Position numbers and translations under genes: made by a program
Notes under the pieces: generated by a model
Databases searched by the model: none
Seen by the model: only the letters and a program-made list of their open reading frames with translations
Told to the model about the DNA's origin: nothing
Part shown: in pieces, positions 1 through 8,734 of the stretch
Layout: the number at the start of each line of letters is the position of its first letter
Position numbering within the stretch: the first letter of the stretch is position 1
Assembly (NCBI GenBank): GCA_900547975.1
Contig: URIX01000001.1
Location: forward strand, 39,269-103,268
Source of the DNA: an uncultured Eubacteriales bacterium
GTDB taxonomy: Bacteria > Bacillota > Clostridia > Christensenellales > CAG-917
Reading direction: 5' to 3'
DNA: 64,000 nt

Positions 1-537
1 TTGATTGTTGAACGATTCTTGCTCTTTCTCGTTTTGAGTTTGAGTGCGGTACGCTTTAAGACCTACGATGTCCGTCGAATAAATCGTGCTCGAACCGGTG
101 TATGCGGGGTCGAGGTAGACGTAGTAGTTGAAAAGCACGTCCTTTATCGTAAGATACGAACCGTTCGAGAAACGAATGTTGTTTTTGAGCACGAAATAGT
201 AAGTGTTCGTGCCGTTTTCGTTTCCGCCGCTGGGTTGTTGCAAGTCAAGCGTGATGACCGCTTCGCTCTCGCCGTACGCAACGTTGCCCTTTGCGTCGTT
301 GGTGAGCATTGAAAGTTGCGTCATACCCACAACGCTGTTGTCGGGACCTGTCGTGGAAAAGAACGGGCTGAACACGTTGTCAACTGCCTGCGTAGAGAAC
401 ACGAGAGGGTCGTTTTCGTTGTCGTATGCTTTCTCTTTGTCCTTATCGTTGCACGCCGCGAGCATTGAAACGCAAAGGGCGAGCATAAGGACGATCAACA
501 CGACTTTCGTAACCGAATTGATTTTTGCTGATCTCAT
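1..537 (-). CDS. Peptide-type ABC transporter substrate-binding lipoprotein (SBP family 5), 3' end outside window
   Basis: The first 179 codons are visible; the gene runs off the left edge. The N-terminus has a basic start, a hydrophobic stretch and a lipobox ending LAAC at about residue 22, so the mature protein should be lipid-anchored outside the membrane. The following sequence (VFSTQAVDNVFSPFF, then TNDAKGNVAYGE and ITLDLQQ, then YYFVLKNNIRFSNG.LTIKDVLF) follows the N-terminal pattern of family 5 solute-binding proteins, which capture oligopeptides or other small ligands for Opp/Dpp-type ABC importers. The start is set by a GGAG motif about 7 nt upstream of the ATG. The repeat lipoprotein encoded just upstream on the same strand ends 38 nt before this start, so the two may be cotranscribed. 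The transporter partners are not in the window, so the ligand is unknown. Confidence 0.8.
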   Translation of the reverse strand, partial: MRSAKINSVTKVVLIVLMLALCVSMLAACNDKDKEKAYDNENDPLVFSTQAVDNVFSPFFSTTGPDNSVVGMTQLSMLTNDAKGNVAYGESEAVITLDLQQPSGGNENGTNTYYFVLKNNIRFSNGSYLTIKDVLFNYYVYLDPAYTGSSTIYSTDIVGLKAYRTQTQNEKEQESFNNQ

Positions 538-574
538 TTCTATCTCCTTCATTCGATGAAATTTATTTTTTCTT

Positions 575-1756
575 TTATTTTGCTTCCGTCATAGTGACGT
601 CAAAGTCAACTATGGTTGTGTTTTCAGCCGTTCTGTAACCTTGCTCGAACGCTTTGAAATCGCTTGCGAAATCGAAGTCTTTGTTGTTTACCGGTCCGCT
701 TACTATCTTGTAGGACACTTCGATTGAAACGTTTTCTATCTTCGAGTCCGTCGCGCTCATACAAAGCGGTGCGAAATAAATCTTCTTTATCTTCGACGTG
801 CCGCCGTCAACCGTGAACGTTGCGCCGCTGAACTTGACGTTGCGAAGCGTTGCGCCCGAAAGGCTTTCAAACAAACTTGCGTGAACCGCCGTATCGCCCG
901 AATTGTCGTCGAAGTTGAATTTGAGGTCGTTGTTTCCCGCGTTGTATGCAATCGTGAAGTTGGAAATCGTATGACCGTTGCCCTCGAACACACCGCCGTA
1001 GTTTTCAAAGGAAAGCGTCGCGCCCTTCATATCGACGTCGGCGAGCAAATAGATGTCGTTGCTTCTTGCCGCAATCAATTCGCTTGCCGTGCGCACGAGA
1101 GTGTATTCGCCCTTGACGTACTTGACGTAAACGTTTATCGCCGTGTCTTCTTCACCGCCGGGGTGCTTATATCCCTTGACGGGTTGAGCGCACTCTGCGT
1201 CGAGATAATAGCCGTCGTCCATATATCCGGTGTCTTCGTCCGCAAAAGCGAGAGCGGTGTATCCGCTGCGCTTCGCCGCATAGTTTTCGTAATCGTCGAA
1301 CTCGTCTCCCTCGGACACGTCGTAAGAACCGACGATTTGCGTCTGACCTTGCTCGTCGACGTAGCAAACGTTATACAAATACGTCACATTTCTCTTCCAA
1401 CCTGCATAAAGCGTAACGCCGTCCGTTCCCACCTTGTCGGTTGCAAAGTCCCACATATCCGAGTAAGTCGCCTTTCCGTCGACTTCCGTTCTCGTTTTGA
1501 ACCAACCGACAAAAGTGTAGCCGTCTTTTTTGAATTCCTTGCGAGAAAGCGCGAGCGGCTCGCGAATGAGGTTCGTCGTGCCGTCCTTGAAGTCGTAGTA
1601 CTGATAGAAAGGCAGAGTGCAGTTTTGGTATACGCCGCCTTCCGGCTCGAAGGTGATTTTCGTCAAGCCGTCGTAATTCGTCGAATTATTGCAAGCAACG
1701 AGCAAGCACGCAATCGACAAAATCATTAACGCTGTGACCAACAATTTTTTCTTCAT
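575..1756 (-). CDS. Secreted lipoprotein with Listeria-Bacteroides (InlB-like) repeat and GLUG-like C-terminal region
   Basis: A 393-residue protein. The N-terminus MKKKLLVTALMILSIACLLVAC is a type II signal peptide; the acylated cysteine is near residue 22. Residues about 30-130 carry a Flg_new/InlB-type repeat recognisable from KKDGYTFVGWF and DGVTLYAGW. Residues about 225-330 have a right-handed beta-helix flavour (GGVFEGNGHTISNF, then LRNVKFSGATF), as in GLUG-type repeats. The combination is typical of cell-surface adhesion or polymer-binding proteins in Clostridia; no catalytic motif is visible. An upstream in-frame extension exists, but an AGAGG site just before MKKK and the signal peptide fix the start here. 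A promoter lies about 100 nt upstream and the gene may continue into the solute-binding protein gene. The exact role is not known. Confidence 0.75.
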   Translation of the reverse strand: MKKKLLVTALMILSIACLLVACNNSTNYDGLTKITFEPEGGVYQNCTLPFYQYYDFKDGTTNLIREPLALSRKEFKKDGYTFVGWFKTRTEVDGKATYSDMWDFATDKVGTDGVTLYAGWKRNVTYLYNVCYVDEQGQTQIVGSYDVSEGDEFDDYENYAAKRSGYTALAFADEDTGYMDDGYYLDAECAQPVKGYKHPGGEEDTAINVYVKYVKGEYTLVRTASELIAARSNDIYLLADVDMKGATLSFENYGGVFEGNGHTISNFTIAYNAGNNDLKFNFDDNSGDTAVHASLFESLSGATLRNVKFSGATFTVDGGTSKIKKIYFAPLCMSATDSKIENVSIEVSYKIVSGPVNNKDFDFASDFKAFEQGYRTAENTTIVDFDVTMTEAK

Positions 1757-1859
1757 ATATCCTCTTTGTTTTTCGCTCGTATTGCCGCCGAGCGAAACTA
1801 CTGTCTTTATGCCACGCATACGCATATATAGCGCACGCGCATATTTTTGATACTTAATG

Positions 1860-1888
1860 ATTCTAAAACTACTTTTGTATAAAGTCAA
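1860..1888 (-). promoter_or_regulatory. Sigma-70 type promoter for the repeat lipoprotein
   Basis: On the minus strand TTGACT (1883-1888) and TAGAAT (1860-1865) are separated by 17 nt. The predicted transcript has a leader of about 95 nt. Confidence 0.6.
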
Positions 1889-2319
1889 ATAATATTGTTA
1901 CAAAATATAAATTTAATTATTCTTTTTGTATTTTTATGCAGAAAACGACAAAATTGTATATGCAATTTTGCAAATTTATGAATAAAAGTTCTTCCCTTTC
2001 CACACAGCCGCGTCACTTGTTCAAAAGTGACGTTTTGCGGTGTATTTTCACGAAACGGTATTTTATCATACGATTTTGCATTTATAAACATTATATTTTG
2101 CAAATGTCGGTGTTTGAGGCACATATCGGTTACAGATTCGAATATAAAGGCTCGCACCGCCGTATACGGCGTTTTCGAAAACCGTATTTTTGCATAATCA
2201 GCAATTTTTCGCCAATAAATATACATTTTACAAATTTTGGTTTTTAGAAAAAACACATCGAAATTTGTGCTTGTTTATGCGACAAATCGCGCCGTTTTGC
2301 CGATTTTCCATGCGCAAGT
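1889..2319. other. AT-rich intergenic stretch without a convincing gene
   Basis: Open frames exist on both strands here, but they have no ribosome binding site, have biased AT-rich composition and match no family I recognise. I see no RNA gene or repeat. Confidence 0.5.
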
Positions 2320-2350
2320 CAAAAAAAGAAAGCACCCCGCAGGGTGCTTG
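2320..2350 (-). terminator. Intrinsic terminator of the YhhN-family gene
   Basis: AAGCACCC and GGGTGCTT form an 8-bp stem. On the minus strand it is followed by a T-rich tract, and it lies about 20 nt beyond the stop codon of the YhhN-family gene. Confidence 0.8.
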
Positions 2351-2369
2351 AATTATTGCTCGTTTTGCC

Positions 2370-3143
2370 TCAGATAAAGAGCAACGACAGCGCGATGAGG
2401 AACTGTGCAAGATAGTACGTCGTGTGATTTACGATTATCATAAGACGGGATTCGGGATTGAGTGCGCCCTTGCGTTCATAGTCCGCGGGCTTTGAGAAAT
2501 AGGTCATCGAAAGCACCATATCCGACGCCACGAACAGCACCGAACCTGCAACGAGTATGCCTGCCGAAGCAGAGCCTTGCGCGGGCTTGACGTACAGCGC
2601 GCTGAGCACCACGAACCAGCAAAGCAAAAACGCATACGCTATGCTCGGGATAAGGAATTTGCCGAACTGCATTTTCATAACGTATATGCACACTAGGAAC
2701 ATCACCGCAACTATTGCCGCCGAGCCGAGAGCCGACCAAAGCAGATTCATTTCGTAACCGTTAAAGCGAATCGCCATAGATGTTATGTACAAAACGTGAC
2801 CTATGCCGAACGCCAACATACCGAAGTACATCATCGTGTCGCGGTCCTTTTCAACGCCCTCGTATTTGCCTTCGAGTCCTTTGAAATAGATTTTGAAATC
2901 GAGGGTTATGTCCCCCACCATTCCGAGCACCAATCCCATAATCACGAGCGCGCTCGGAAGAAGTTTCGCGTCGGAGTTGCCAATGACGCCGTTTTCGACT
3001 ACGGCGGCAAGACCCGTCGCGATAAAGAACAGCGAAGTCGCGGTTTTAAGCACGATTGCCAGAGCGGACGATTTTTTGTCTCTCGCAATCAAAAACAGAA
3101 TCAGCATAATTATGCCGCAAACAAGCAGAAAATACGGTAACAT
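2370..3143 (-). CDS. YhhN/TMEM86-family integral membrane protein (lysoplasmalogenase-like)
   Basis: A 257-residue, very hydrophobic protein with about seven to eight membrane segments. The conserved family features are visible: GMVGDITLDF near residue 80 (the aspartate-containing motif after helix 3) and the F.IGHVLYI segment near residue 115, where glycine and histidine are conserved. In this family (bacterial YhhN and animal TMEM86) the known activity is hydrolysis of the vinyl-ether bond of lysoplasmalogens; plasmalogen lipids are common in anaerobic Clostridia, so the activity fits, but substrate specificity cannot be read from sequence. The ATG follows a GGGGGAAAG site. A promoter lies just upstream and a terminator just downstream, so it is likely a single-gene transcript. 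Confidence 0.75.
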   Translation of the reverse strand: MLPYFLLVCGIIMLILFLIARDKKSSALAIVLKTATSLFFIATGLAAVVENGVIGNSDAKLLPSALVIMGLVLGMVGDITLDFKIYFKGLEGKYEGVEKDRDTMMYFGMLAFGIGHVLYITSMAIRFNGYEMNLLWSALGSAAIVAVMFLVCIYVMKMQFGKFLIPSIAYAFLLCWFVVLSALYVKPAQGSASAGILVAGSVLFVASDMVLSMTYFSKPADYERKGALNPESRLMIIVNHTTYYLAQFLIALSLLFI

Positions 3144-3175
3144 ACTTTCCCCCTTTTCATACTTTTGATAAGTTT

Positions 3176-3204
3176 ATTTTACACCCATAATTTGAAATAT
3201 TCAA
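3176..3204 (-). promoter_or_regulatory. Sigma-70 type promoter for the YhhN-family gene
   Basis: Minus-strand TTGAAT (3199-3204), 17-nt spacer, TAAAAT (3176-3181), about 30 nt from the start codon. Confidence 0.6.
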
Positions 3205-3311
3205 CACTCGATATTTTGCAAAAGTTTGCAAAACGCCCGTTTTTTTACTGCGCAATCCCTCGCTTGCCGATCTCGTTTGCGATTACGGATTATTATTTTG
3301 TCGATTATAAT

Positions 3312-3340
3312 TTGCAAATACTGCGATTTGGTATTATCAT
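3312..3340 (+). promoter_or_regulatory. Sigma-70 type promoter for the M18 aminopeptidase
   Basis: TTGCAA (3312-3317), 17-nt spacer, TATCAT (3335-3340); the start codon is 28 nt downstream. Confidence 0.6.
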
Positions 3341-3367
3341 ATAAAAAAACGAAATAAGGACGAATTT

Positions 3368-4609
3368 ATGGACGTCATCAACTTTTTGGACAAATCGTAC
3401 ACGGCATACCACGCCGTAAAGCACAGCGAATATATCCTTGAAAAACACGGTTTTTCAGAACTTAACCTTGCGGACAAATGGAATCTCGAAGTAGGCGGCA
3501 AGTACTACGTCGTCAAAAACGGCACTTCGGTAATCGCGTTTGTCGTCGGCGAAAATTTTGCTTTCAACATTGCGGCAAGCCACACCGACTCGCCTTGTCT
3601 GCACGTCAAGGGAAGAGATTTGCTTCCCTCGCCCGAAGGCGCAAGGCTCAACGTCGAAGCGTACGGCGGACTTATCCTCTATTCTATGCTCGACGCACCC
3701 TTGAAAGTGGCAGGCAGAATCATCGAAAAACACGGCGATATGCTCACGAGCAAAATCGTCGAGAGCGACTACAACGTCATTATTCCTTCGCTTGCGATAC
3801 ACCACAATCCCAACGTCAACTCGGCGTTTTCGGTGAGCGTGCAAAAGGATATGCTTCCGCTCGTCGGCGACGCGGACGACTTCTATTCCACTCTTTCAAA
3901 AGAGGAAATCGTTGACGCGGACCTTTACGTCGTGCCGGCAACTTCACCTTTCAGAAGCGGCGCAAACGGCGAATATCTCTGCTCGCCGAGAATCGACAAT
4001 CTCACCAGCGTATACGCAGCTCTCGCCGCGCTCGTAACCGCAAATCCGCAAAACGTCGCAATTTGCGCTTGCTTCGACAACGAGGAAATCGGAAGCCGAA
4101 CCAAGCAAGGCGCAAACTCTTCGCTTATGCAAACCGTGCTTGAAAAAATCACGAGCGGGCTCGGCAAAACCAAAGACGATTATATATCCGCTTGCGAAAA
4201 GGGCTTCATTCTTTCCGTTGACAACGCCCACGCGCTTCACCCGTCCTTCCCCGAAAAAATGGACGTCAAAGAGCGTGTGTATATGGGCAAAGGCATTGTC
4301 GTCAAACATCACGTCAACTATGCGACGGACGGCGAATCCTCTGCGATTTTCAAGACCATACTCGACAAGGCGAATGTCGAAAGACAGGACTATTACAACA
4401 ATTCCGACCAACGTTGCGGAAGCACGATAGGACTTATGGCAAGCGCGAATCTCGGTATGAAAGCGTGCGACATAGGTCTTGCACAACTTGCGATGCACTC
4501 TGCCGTAGAAACCGTTTCTTATGCGGATATTGCAAAAATGCAAGCGGGCGTAAAAGCGTTTTTCGACACGAGACTCGTCGAATCGTCATCCTCGATTCTT
4601 GTCGGCTAA
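3368..4609 (+). CDS. M18 family aminopeptidase (aspartyl aminopeptidase type)
   Basis: A 413-residue cytosolic metallopeptidase that removes N-terminal residues, usually acidic ones, from peptides. The metal-binding signature of family M18 is intact: SHTDSP at 71-76 (His72, Asp74), IDNL at about 209-212, CFDNEEIGS with the Glu pair at 239-240, then SVDNAHALHP, and a C-terminal HSAVETVSY histidine. Length fits the family (about 420-460) at the short end. AAGGA lies 9 nt before the ATG. It has its own promoter and a strong terminator, so it is probably monocistronic. These enzymes form large oligomers in the cytosol and take part in peptide turnover. Confidence 0.9.
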   Translation: MDVINFLDKSYTAYHAVKHSEYILEKHGFSELNLADKWNLEVGGKYYVVKNGTSVIAFVVGENFAFNIAASHTDSPCLHVKGRDLLPSPEGARLNVEAYGGLILYSMLDAPLKVAGRIIEKHGDMLTSKIVESDYNVIIPSLAIHHNPNVNSAFSVSVQKDMLPLVGDADDFYSTLSKEEIVDADLYVVPATSPFRSGANGEYLCSPRIDNLTSVYAALAALVTANPQNVAICACFDNEEIGSRTKQGANSSLMQTVLEKITSGLGKTKDDYISACEKGFILSVDNAHALHPSFPEKMDVKERVYMGKGIVVKHHVNYATDGESSAIFKTILDKANVERQDYYNNSDQRCGSTIGLMASANLGMKACDIGLAQLAMHSAVETVSYADIAKMQAGVKAFFDTRLVESSSSILVG

Positions 4610-4626
4610 TTTAGATTAAAATTGCA

Positions 4627-4676
4627 CAAACGGCACTTTATTTGCAAAATATATGCGAATAAAGTGCCGTTTTTTG
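4627..4676 (+). terminator. Intrinsic terminator of the M18 gene
   Basis: Long stem built on AACGGCACTTTAT and ATAAAGTGCCGTT followed by TTTTTT, 20 nt after the stop codon. Confidence 0.85.
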
Positions 4677-4749
4677 TATAGTAAAAAAATATAAAACTTC
4701 GGTTATACTTTGCTTGTGCGTATAAAGTCATATTGAAAAGAGATGAATT

Positions 4750-5100
4750 GCCAAAGAGCAAATGGCAAGAGTCAAGGAAGACGATAACGAGGTGCGGAAC
4801 GTTTGTAAAGAGATAAGTCAGGCGCAGAGCAAACGCCGAAAATCGCGAAAAGCGAGCACGCGTAGCGCAGTGTTATCTCTTGCAAAACGTTGACCAAGCG
4901 CGAAGCAAGGCGCACAAGTCGAGAAAGGCGAGAACGAGGTGCGGAACGTTTGGTAAAGAGATAAGTCAGGCGCAAAGCAAACGCCGAAAATCGCAAAAAG
5001 TGAGCACGCGTAGCGCAGTGTTATCTCTTGTAAAACATTGACCAAGCGCGAAGCAAGGCGCACAAGTCGCGGAAGGCGAGAACGAGGCGCGGAACGTACA
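4750..5100. repeat. Tandem array of five ~74-bp units, alternating two variants
   Basis: Anchor words such as GCGCAGAGC or GCGCGAAGC recur at 4750 (degenerate), 4822, 4898, 4970 and 5046, a spacing of 72, 76, 72 and 76 nt. Odd and even units differ, so the higher-order period is about 148 bp. Each unit reads roughly as a GCG-rich half followed by AAAGCGAG or AAGGCGAG and then a GCGGAAC or GCGCAGT end. The array fills the gap between the M18 gene and the ribosomal operon. Several open frames cross it on the minus strand because the period does not introduce stops, but they have no start signals and I do not regard them as genes. Function unknown. Confidence 0.8.
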
Positions 5101-5138
5101 AAACGTACGTGAGCACCTCGCCCGCAGCCTGACAAAGA

Positions 5139-5165
5139 AAAAGCACGGCAAATATGCCGTGCTTG
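5139..5165 (-). terminator. Intrinsic terminator of the rplM-rpsI operon
   Basis: AAGCACGGCA / TGCCGTGCTT stem; on the minus strand it is followed by TTTTCTTTG. It lies 25 nt beyond the rpsI stop codon. Confidence 0.85.
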
Positions 5166-5189
5166 TTTGTGCGTCTTGAACGCGATTGG

Positions 5190-5603
5190 TTAACGTTTTG
5201 AGAATTGAGGTGCTTTACGTGCCTTGTGCAAACCGTATTTCTTACGTTCTTTAGCACGCGGGTCACGAGTGAGGTAACCTTCTTTCTTGAGGATTGCTCT
5301 GTATGCTTCGCTGTCTGCAACGCAGAGCGCTCTTGCAATACCGTGACGGATTGCGCCTGCTTGACCGGTGTAACCGCCGCCGTACACGTTGACGTAAACG
5401 TCGAACTTGTCGGTCGTGCCCGTTGCAACGAGAGGTTGATTGACGATGAGTTTCATCGTGTCAAGAGGGAAATACTCGTCGAGAGTACGTTTGTTGATGA
5501 CGATGCTGCCTTCGCCGCCGGGGATAAGACGAACTCTTGCGATTGCCGTCTTTCTTCTACCGGTGCCGAGATATTGGACTTTCTTGGTTTTCTTAGTAGC
5601 CAT
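5190..5603 (-). CDS. rpsI: 30S ribosomal protein S9
   Basis: A 137-residue basic protein of the small ribosomal subunit. Recognisable S9 features are [16 protein letters not shown] at the N-terminus, the [19 protein letters not shown] core and the [17 protein letters not shown] tail, whose basic C-terminus reaches the P-site tRNA in the ribosome. It follows rplM by 14 nt in the same transcript, the usual bacterial order, and is closed by a terminator. It belongs to the vertically inherited core of the genome. Confidence 0.98.
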   Translation of the reverse strand: MATKKTKKVQYLGTGRRKTAIARVRLIPGGEGSIVINKRTLDEYFPLDTMKLIVNQPLVATGTTDKFDVYVNVYGGGYTGQAGAIRHGIARALCVADSEAYRAILKKEGYLTRDPRAKERKKYGLHKARKAPQFSKR

Positions 5604-5617
5604 ATTTCACCTCTCAA

Positions 5618-6082
5618 TCAGTTGAGTTTCAACTCAACGGGGCATTGTGCCTGATGATCGTGCTCTGCACCGACGTAAACGCGGAGTTTTTTGAGCATTT
5701 TTGCGCCGAGAGTATTCTTGGGAAGCATACCCTTGACTGCCTTGTACACGACGAATTCGGGTTTTTCAGCCATCAATTTCTTGTACTGAATTTCCTTCAA
5801 ACCGCCGATGTAACCGGTGTGATAACGATAATATTTGTCCTCGAGTTTTTTGCCTGTGAGAACGACCTTTTCGCAGTTGATGATTATAACGTGGTCGCCG
5901 CAGTCGACGTTGGGTGTATATTCGGGTTTGTTCTTACCTTTAAGGATAGAAGCAACCTGAGATGCAAGGCGGCCGAGAACCATATCGGTTGCATCGACAA
6001 CGTACCACTTGCTTTCAACTTCGCCGGGCTTTGCCATATAAGACTTATTGTTTTTTGCCATTGTTGACAAATCCTTAGCCAT
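5618..6082 (-). CDS. rplM: 50S ribosomal protein L13
   Basis: A 154-residue large-subunit protein. The L13 pattern [26 protein letters not shown] is clear, followed by [19 protein letters not shown] and the [19 protein letters not shown] motif. Several in-frame ATGs are available. I chose 6082 because a GGAGG site lies 8 nt before it; this gives an unusual 15-residue N-terminal extension relative to the common [12 protein letters not shown] start. The ATG at 6037 would give the standard length but lacks a good site. It is first in the rplM-rpsI operon, has a strong promoter, and its leader can form a stem that may act in ribosomal-protein feedback. Confidence 0.95.
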   Translation of the reverse strand: MAKDLSTMAKNNKSYMAKPGEVESKWYVVDATDMVLGRLASQVASILKGKNKPEYTPNVDCGDHVIIINCEKVVLTGKKLEDKYYRYHTGYIGGLKEIQYKKLMAEKPEFVVYKAVKGMLPKNTLGAKMLKKLRVYVGAEHDHQAQCPVELKLN

Positions 6083-6172
6083 TGTGCTAACCTCCAAAAT
6101 TTGTTTTCGCAAGAGCAAGGCTTAGATCGGAGGGGCTAGTTCTTCTCGCGCCATACGTCTTTCAAAAATATG
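6083..6172 (-). promoter_or_regulatory. Structured 5' leader of rplM, candidate L13 autoregulatory leader
   Basis: The leader RNA contains CGCGAGAAG and CUCUUGCG, which can pair to enclose ACUAGCCCCUCCGAUCUAAGCC, about 30 nt before the ribosome binding site. Bacillota are known to carry an L13 leader that the protein itself binds; this one matches in position and size, but I cannot confirm the family model. Confidence 0.45.
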
Positions 6173-6176
6173 CTTG

Positions 6177-6208
6177 ATAATAATATTAGATATAACGAAA
6201 TAAGTCAA
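6177..6208 (-). promoter_or_regulatory. Promoter of the rplM-rpsI operon
   Basis: Minus-strand TTGACT (6203-6208), 17-nt spacer, TATTAT (6180-6185); a second overlapping TATTAT lies at 6177-6182. Confidence 0.7.
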
Positions 6209-6343
6209 GCGTTTTTGTCAAAAAACGGATATTTTTTGCAATCGTCTTCCGTTATTCTCGTTAAGAGTGTTTTTACCGCACGTTTTCAATCCCCGTTAAG
6301 GGCGCAATCGGCGTGCGTTTTTCCCTCCCTCGTAAAGGCGTAA

Positions 6344-8446
6344 TCAGCGTGCGTTTTCGATGCGGATTTTCATAGGTTTGCAAGGCATATTTTCAAGCGA
6401 TTTCAAATCCGTTTGCTGTTCGTTCACCTCGATGTTTGCTTCGCTCACGTTTGCAAAAGACACGGTTAGACGCTCGGTTTTTACGTTTTCGGGAATGATT
6501 ATCAAATCGTACCCGTTCTCGTCCTTTCTCATTGCGACGGATATTTTGCCTTGCTCGTCGAACATCGTGTAAACGTTGTTTCCGAGATAAATTTTGAGTT
6601 CTATATCCTTAAACTCGGTCGAGTTATTGTCCTGATTGAGCAACGGTATAATCGCGCCCTCTTTGACGAACACTGGGTATTTGTCGAGCGGATATTCTCT
6701 TTGATATTCCTTTCCGCCCTCGAATCTTTCGCCCGTGAAGAAGTCGAACCATACGCCGCTCGGAAGCCAAAATTTTTGCTTCGCTACGCCGTTTTTGCCC
6801 TTGTGCGTGACGGGGCAAACGTACATTTGTACGCCGAAATAGTATTGATTGCGCCACTTTTTGTCGTATGCGCGGCTATCTTGCGAATAGTAATACGTCG
6901 GGCAAACGAGCGGAACGCCCTCTGTTGCAGTCTTCACGTTTGCCGTGTACAAGTACGGCAAAAGTCTGTGGCGCAGGCGCAAAAAGTCCTCTGCTATCGT
7001 TTCTACTTGCGTGTAATTCCACGGCTCTTTGCTCATGCCTTTGTTGCTTGAATGCAGGCGGTTTATCGGCGAGAACACGCCGTATTGCAACCACCTCAAA
7101 TACAGTTCGTTGTCACCCTTGCCGAAAAGGTGTCCGCCTATGTCGTGCGACCACCAAGTGTAGCCTGCGTTGGAAGCGAGCGCGGTGAAATAGGGTTGGA
7201 ATTTCAAACTGTTCCAGCACACGAAAGTATCCCCCGAAAAACCGAGCGGATATCGGTGCGAGCCGAGTCCCGCGTATCTTGAAAGAATCACGCTGCCCCT
7301 CCCGTCGCGATTTATGTCGAGCGTATGATAGTGGTTGAGAAGCCAAAGCGGGTCGAGATTCTTCATTTTGGACTTTGTGCCTTGCTGCCAGTCTATCCAC
7401 CAAAAATCAACGCCCATCTTTTCGTACGGATGGTGCAAAATATCGAAATACGCATTGCGGAATTTCTCGTCTGTGAGGTCAAATTCGAGCGTGCGCTTGG
7501 TTTGCGGGTCGACGCCGAGCGCGCGGCACATTTCGGGGTATTGTTCCTCGAAATAGCGAACGCCGTCGCGGGGGTGCAAGTTCATCGTGACCGCAAGATT
7601 GCGGCTTTTGAGGTTTTGCAAAAATCCTTCGGGGTCGGGGAACAATTCCTTTTCAAACGTATATCCCGTCCACCCTGCGCCTTGAAAGGATTTGTATTCG
7701 GCGTCCTTTGGCACGTTGTTGACGATGTGCCAGTCCATATCTATCGTTGCGACTGTCAAAGGTATGTTCTTTTGCTCGAATTTATCCATAAGTTCGAGAT
7801 ACTCTTTATCTGTGTAGGCGTGATAGCGCGACCACCAGTTGCCCAGAACGTACTTGGGCAAAAGCGGCGTAAATCCCGAAAGCGAATAAAACTCTTTGAG
7901 TCCGCCGAGATAATCCTTTCCGAACGCGAAAACGTACTTGTCTTTCGTCGCCGCGGGACGAGGCGAAACGCTGCCGTCGACATTGAGAATAACCGACGCC
8001 GAATCGTCTATTTCGCTCACGCCGTTCAAAGCGAATATGCCTTTTCTTATGTGTGCAAGGCAAAAATGGTCTTTCTTTTCACTTCTGCCTTTCCAGCCGC
8101 CGAGCAATCCGAACGTACCGTCAAGCGTCCTTGCAGTGCCGCCGAGATTGAACGCGTTCGAGGGCGTCGCGCTCTCGCCGTTTTTGAAAGTGACCGACGT
8201 CGAAAGCGTCTTCGTGTTTACGTTGAAAAAACAAGTTTCCGTCTCAATCGACACTTCATCGCCGTTTATTGCATACTTAAACTGCGGATTTGCGTAATCT
8301 CTGCAAAATGCGAATTGCGTGCGATTGTCCGTAAAACTACCCTTTTCTATACGCAACGTTCTTGGCGAAAGCACGCTTATTCGCACGTTGCCGACAATAA
8401 TCGTATTCTCTTTTTTACACGGTGCGAGTTCTTGCGAAAATCTCAT
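6344..8446 (-). CDS. Glycoside hydrolase family 31 (alpha-glucosidase / alpha-xylosidase type)
   Basis: A 700-residue protein without signal peptide, so probably cytosolic. It has the GH31 plan: an N-terminal beta domain, a catalytic barrel with WWSRYHAYTDKEY and TIDMDWH, the nucleophile region DFWWIDWQQG near residue 350 and the acid/base region GFSGDTFVCWNS near residue 408, then HDIGGH and RLRHRLLPYLYT, and a C-terminal beta domain. GH31 retaining enzymes release alpha-linked glucose or xylose from oligosaccharide ends; the exact specificity cannot be fixed from sequence. A GGAGG site precedes the ATG, and a TTGACA-N17-TATCAT promoter lies upstream. It is transcribed alone, divergently from glmS. 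Confidence 0.9.
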   Translation of the reverse strand: MRFSQELAPCKKENTIIVGNVRISVLSPRTLRIEKGSFTDNRTQFAFCRDYANPQFKYAINGDEVSIETETCFFNVNTKTLSTSVTFKNGESATPSNAFNLGGTARTLDGTFGLLGGWKGRSEKKDHFCLAHIRKGIFALNGVSEIDDSASVILNVDGSVSPRPAATKDKYVFAFGKDYLGGLKEFYSLSGFTPLLPKYVLGNWWSRYHAYTDKEYLELMDKFEQKNIPLTVATIDMDWHIVNNVPKDAEYKSFQGAGWTGYTFEKELFPDPEGFLQNLKSRNLAVTMNLHPRDGVRYFEEQYPEMCRALGVDPQTKRTLEFDLTDEKFRNAYFDILHHPYEKMGVDFWWIDWQQGTKSKMKNLDPLWLLNHYHTLDINRDGRGSVILSRYAGLGSHRYPLGFSGDTFVCWNSLKFQPYFTALASNAGYTWWSHDIGGHLFGKGDNELYLRWLQYGVFSPINRLHSSNKGMSKEPWNYTQVETIAEDFLRLRHRLLPYLYTANVKTATEGVPLVCPTYYYSQDSRAYDKKWRNQYYFGVQMYVCPVTHKGKNGVAKQKFWLPSGVWFDFFTGERFEGGKEYQREYPLDKYPVFVKEGAIIPLLNQDNNSTEFKDIELKIYLGNNVYTMFDEQGKISVAMRKDENGYDLIIIPENVKTERLTVSFANVSEANIEVNEQQTDLKSLENMPCKPMKIRIENAR

Positions 8447-8496
8447 ATTTCCTCCGTCCTGCCCTTATTTGGCACAGGATATTATTCTTCTGAAAT

Positions 8497-8525
8497 ATGA
8501 TACCAAGCAAGCGGCAAAGTGTCAA
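8497..8525 (-). promoter_or_regulatory. Strong promoter of the GH31 gene
   Basis: Minus-strand consensus TTGACA (8520-8525), 17-nt spacer, TATCAT (8497-8502). Confidence 0.7.
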
Positions 8526-8642
8526 TACCAAAGGCGATTTATACGTCGTTTTTTGCGACGTTTTTTTTGTATTATTTTGTCTCGTTTTTATATCGTTTGC
8601 GTGTTGTTTTTACGCAGTGTTACACAGCGATTAATATGCGTT

Positions 8643-8670
8643 TTGCCGTCGCTTGCAATAGTCTTATACT
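8643..8670 (+). promoter_or_regulatory. Candidate glmS promoter
   Basis: TTGCCG (8643-8648), 16-nt spacer, TATACT (8665-8670). The leader of about 60 nt contains a GCCTAA/TTAGGC hairpin at 8691-8714. I see no glmS-ribozyme-like sequence in the leader. Confidence 0.4.
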
Positions 8671-8734
8671 CGGTTATATATAAACGAACCGCCTAAAAAG
8701 CACCTTGCTTAGGCGCATTGCATATACATATGAT

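Noticed and set aside
1885..2256. 123-codon AT-rich open frame on the minus strand
   Set aside because: No ribosome binding site, it overlaps a promoter at its left edge, and its composition is typical of non-coding AT-rich DNA.
4772..5151. Overlapping minus-strand open frames of 60-105 codons
   Set aside because: They lie wholly in the tandem repeat, change frame with the repeat, and have no start signals; their length reflects repeat composition.
8671..8734. glmS ribozyme before glmS
   Set aside because: The leader is only about 60 nt and shows none of the conserved core; the small hairpin there is too short.
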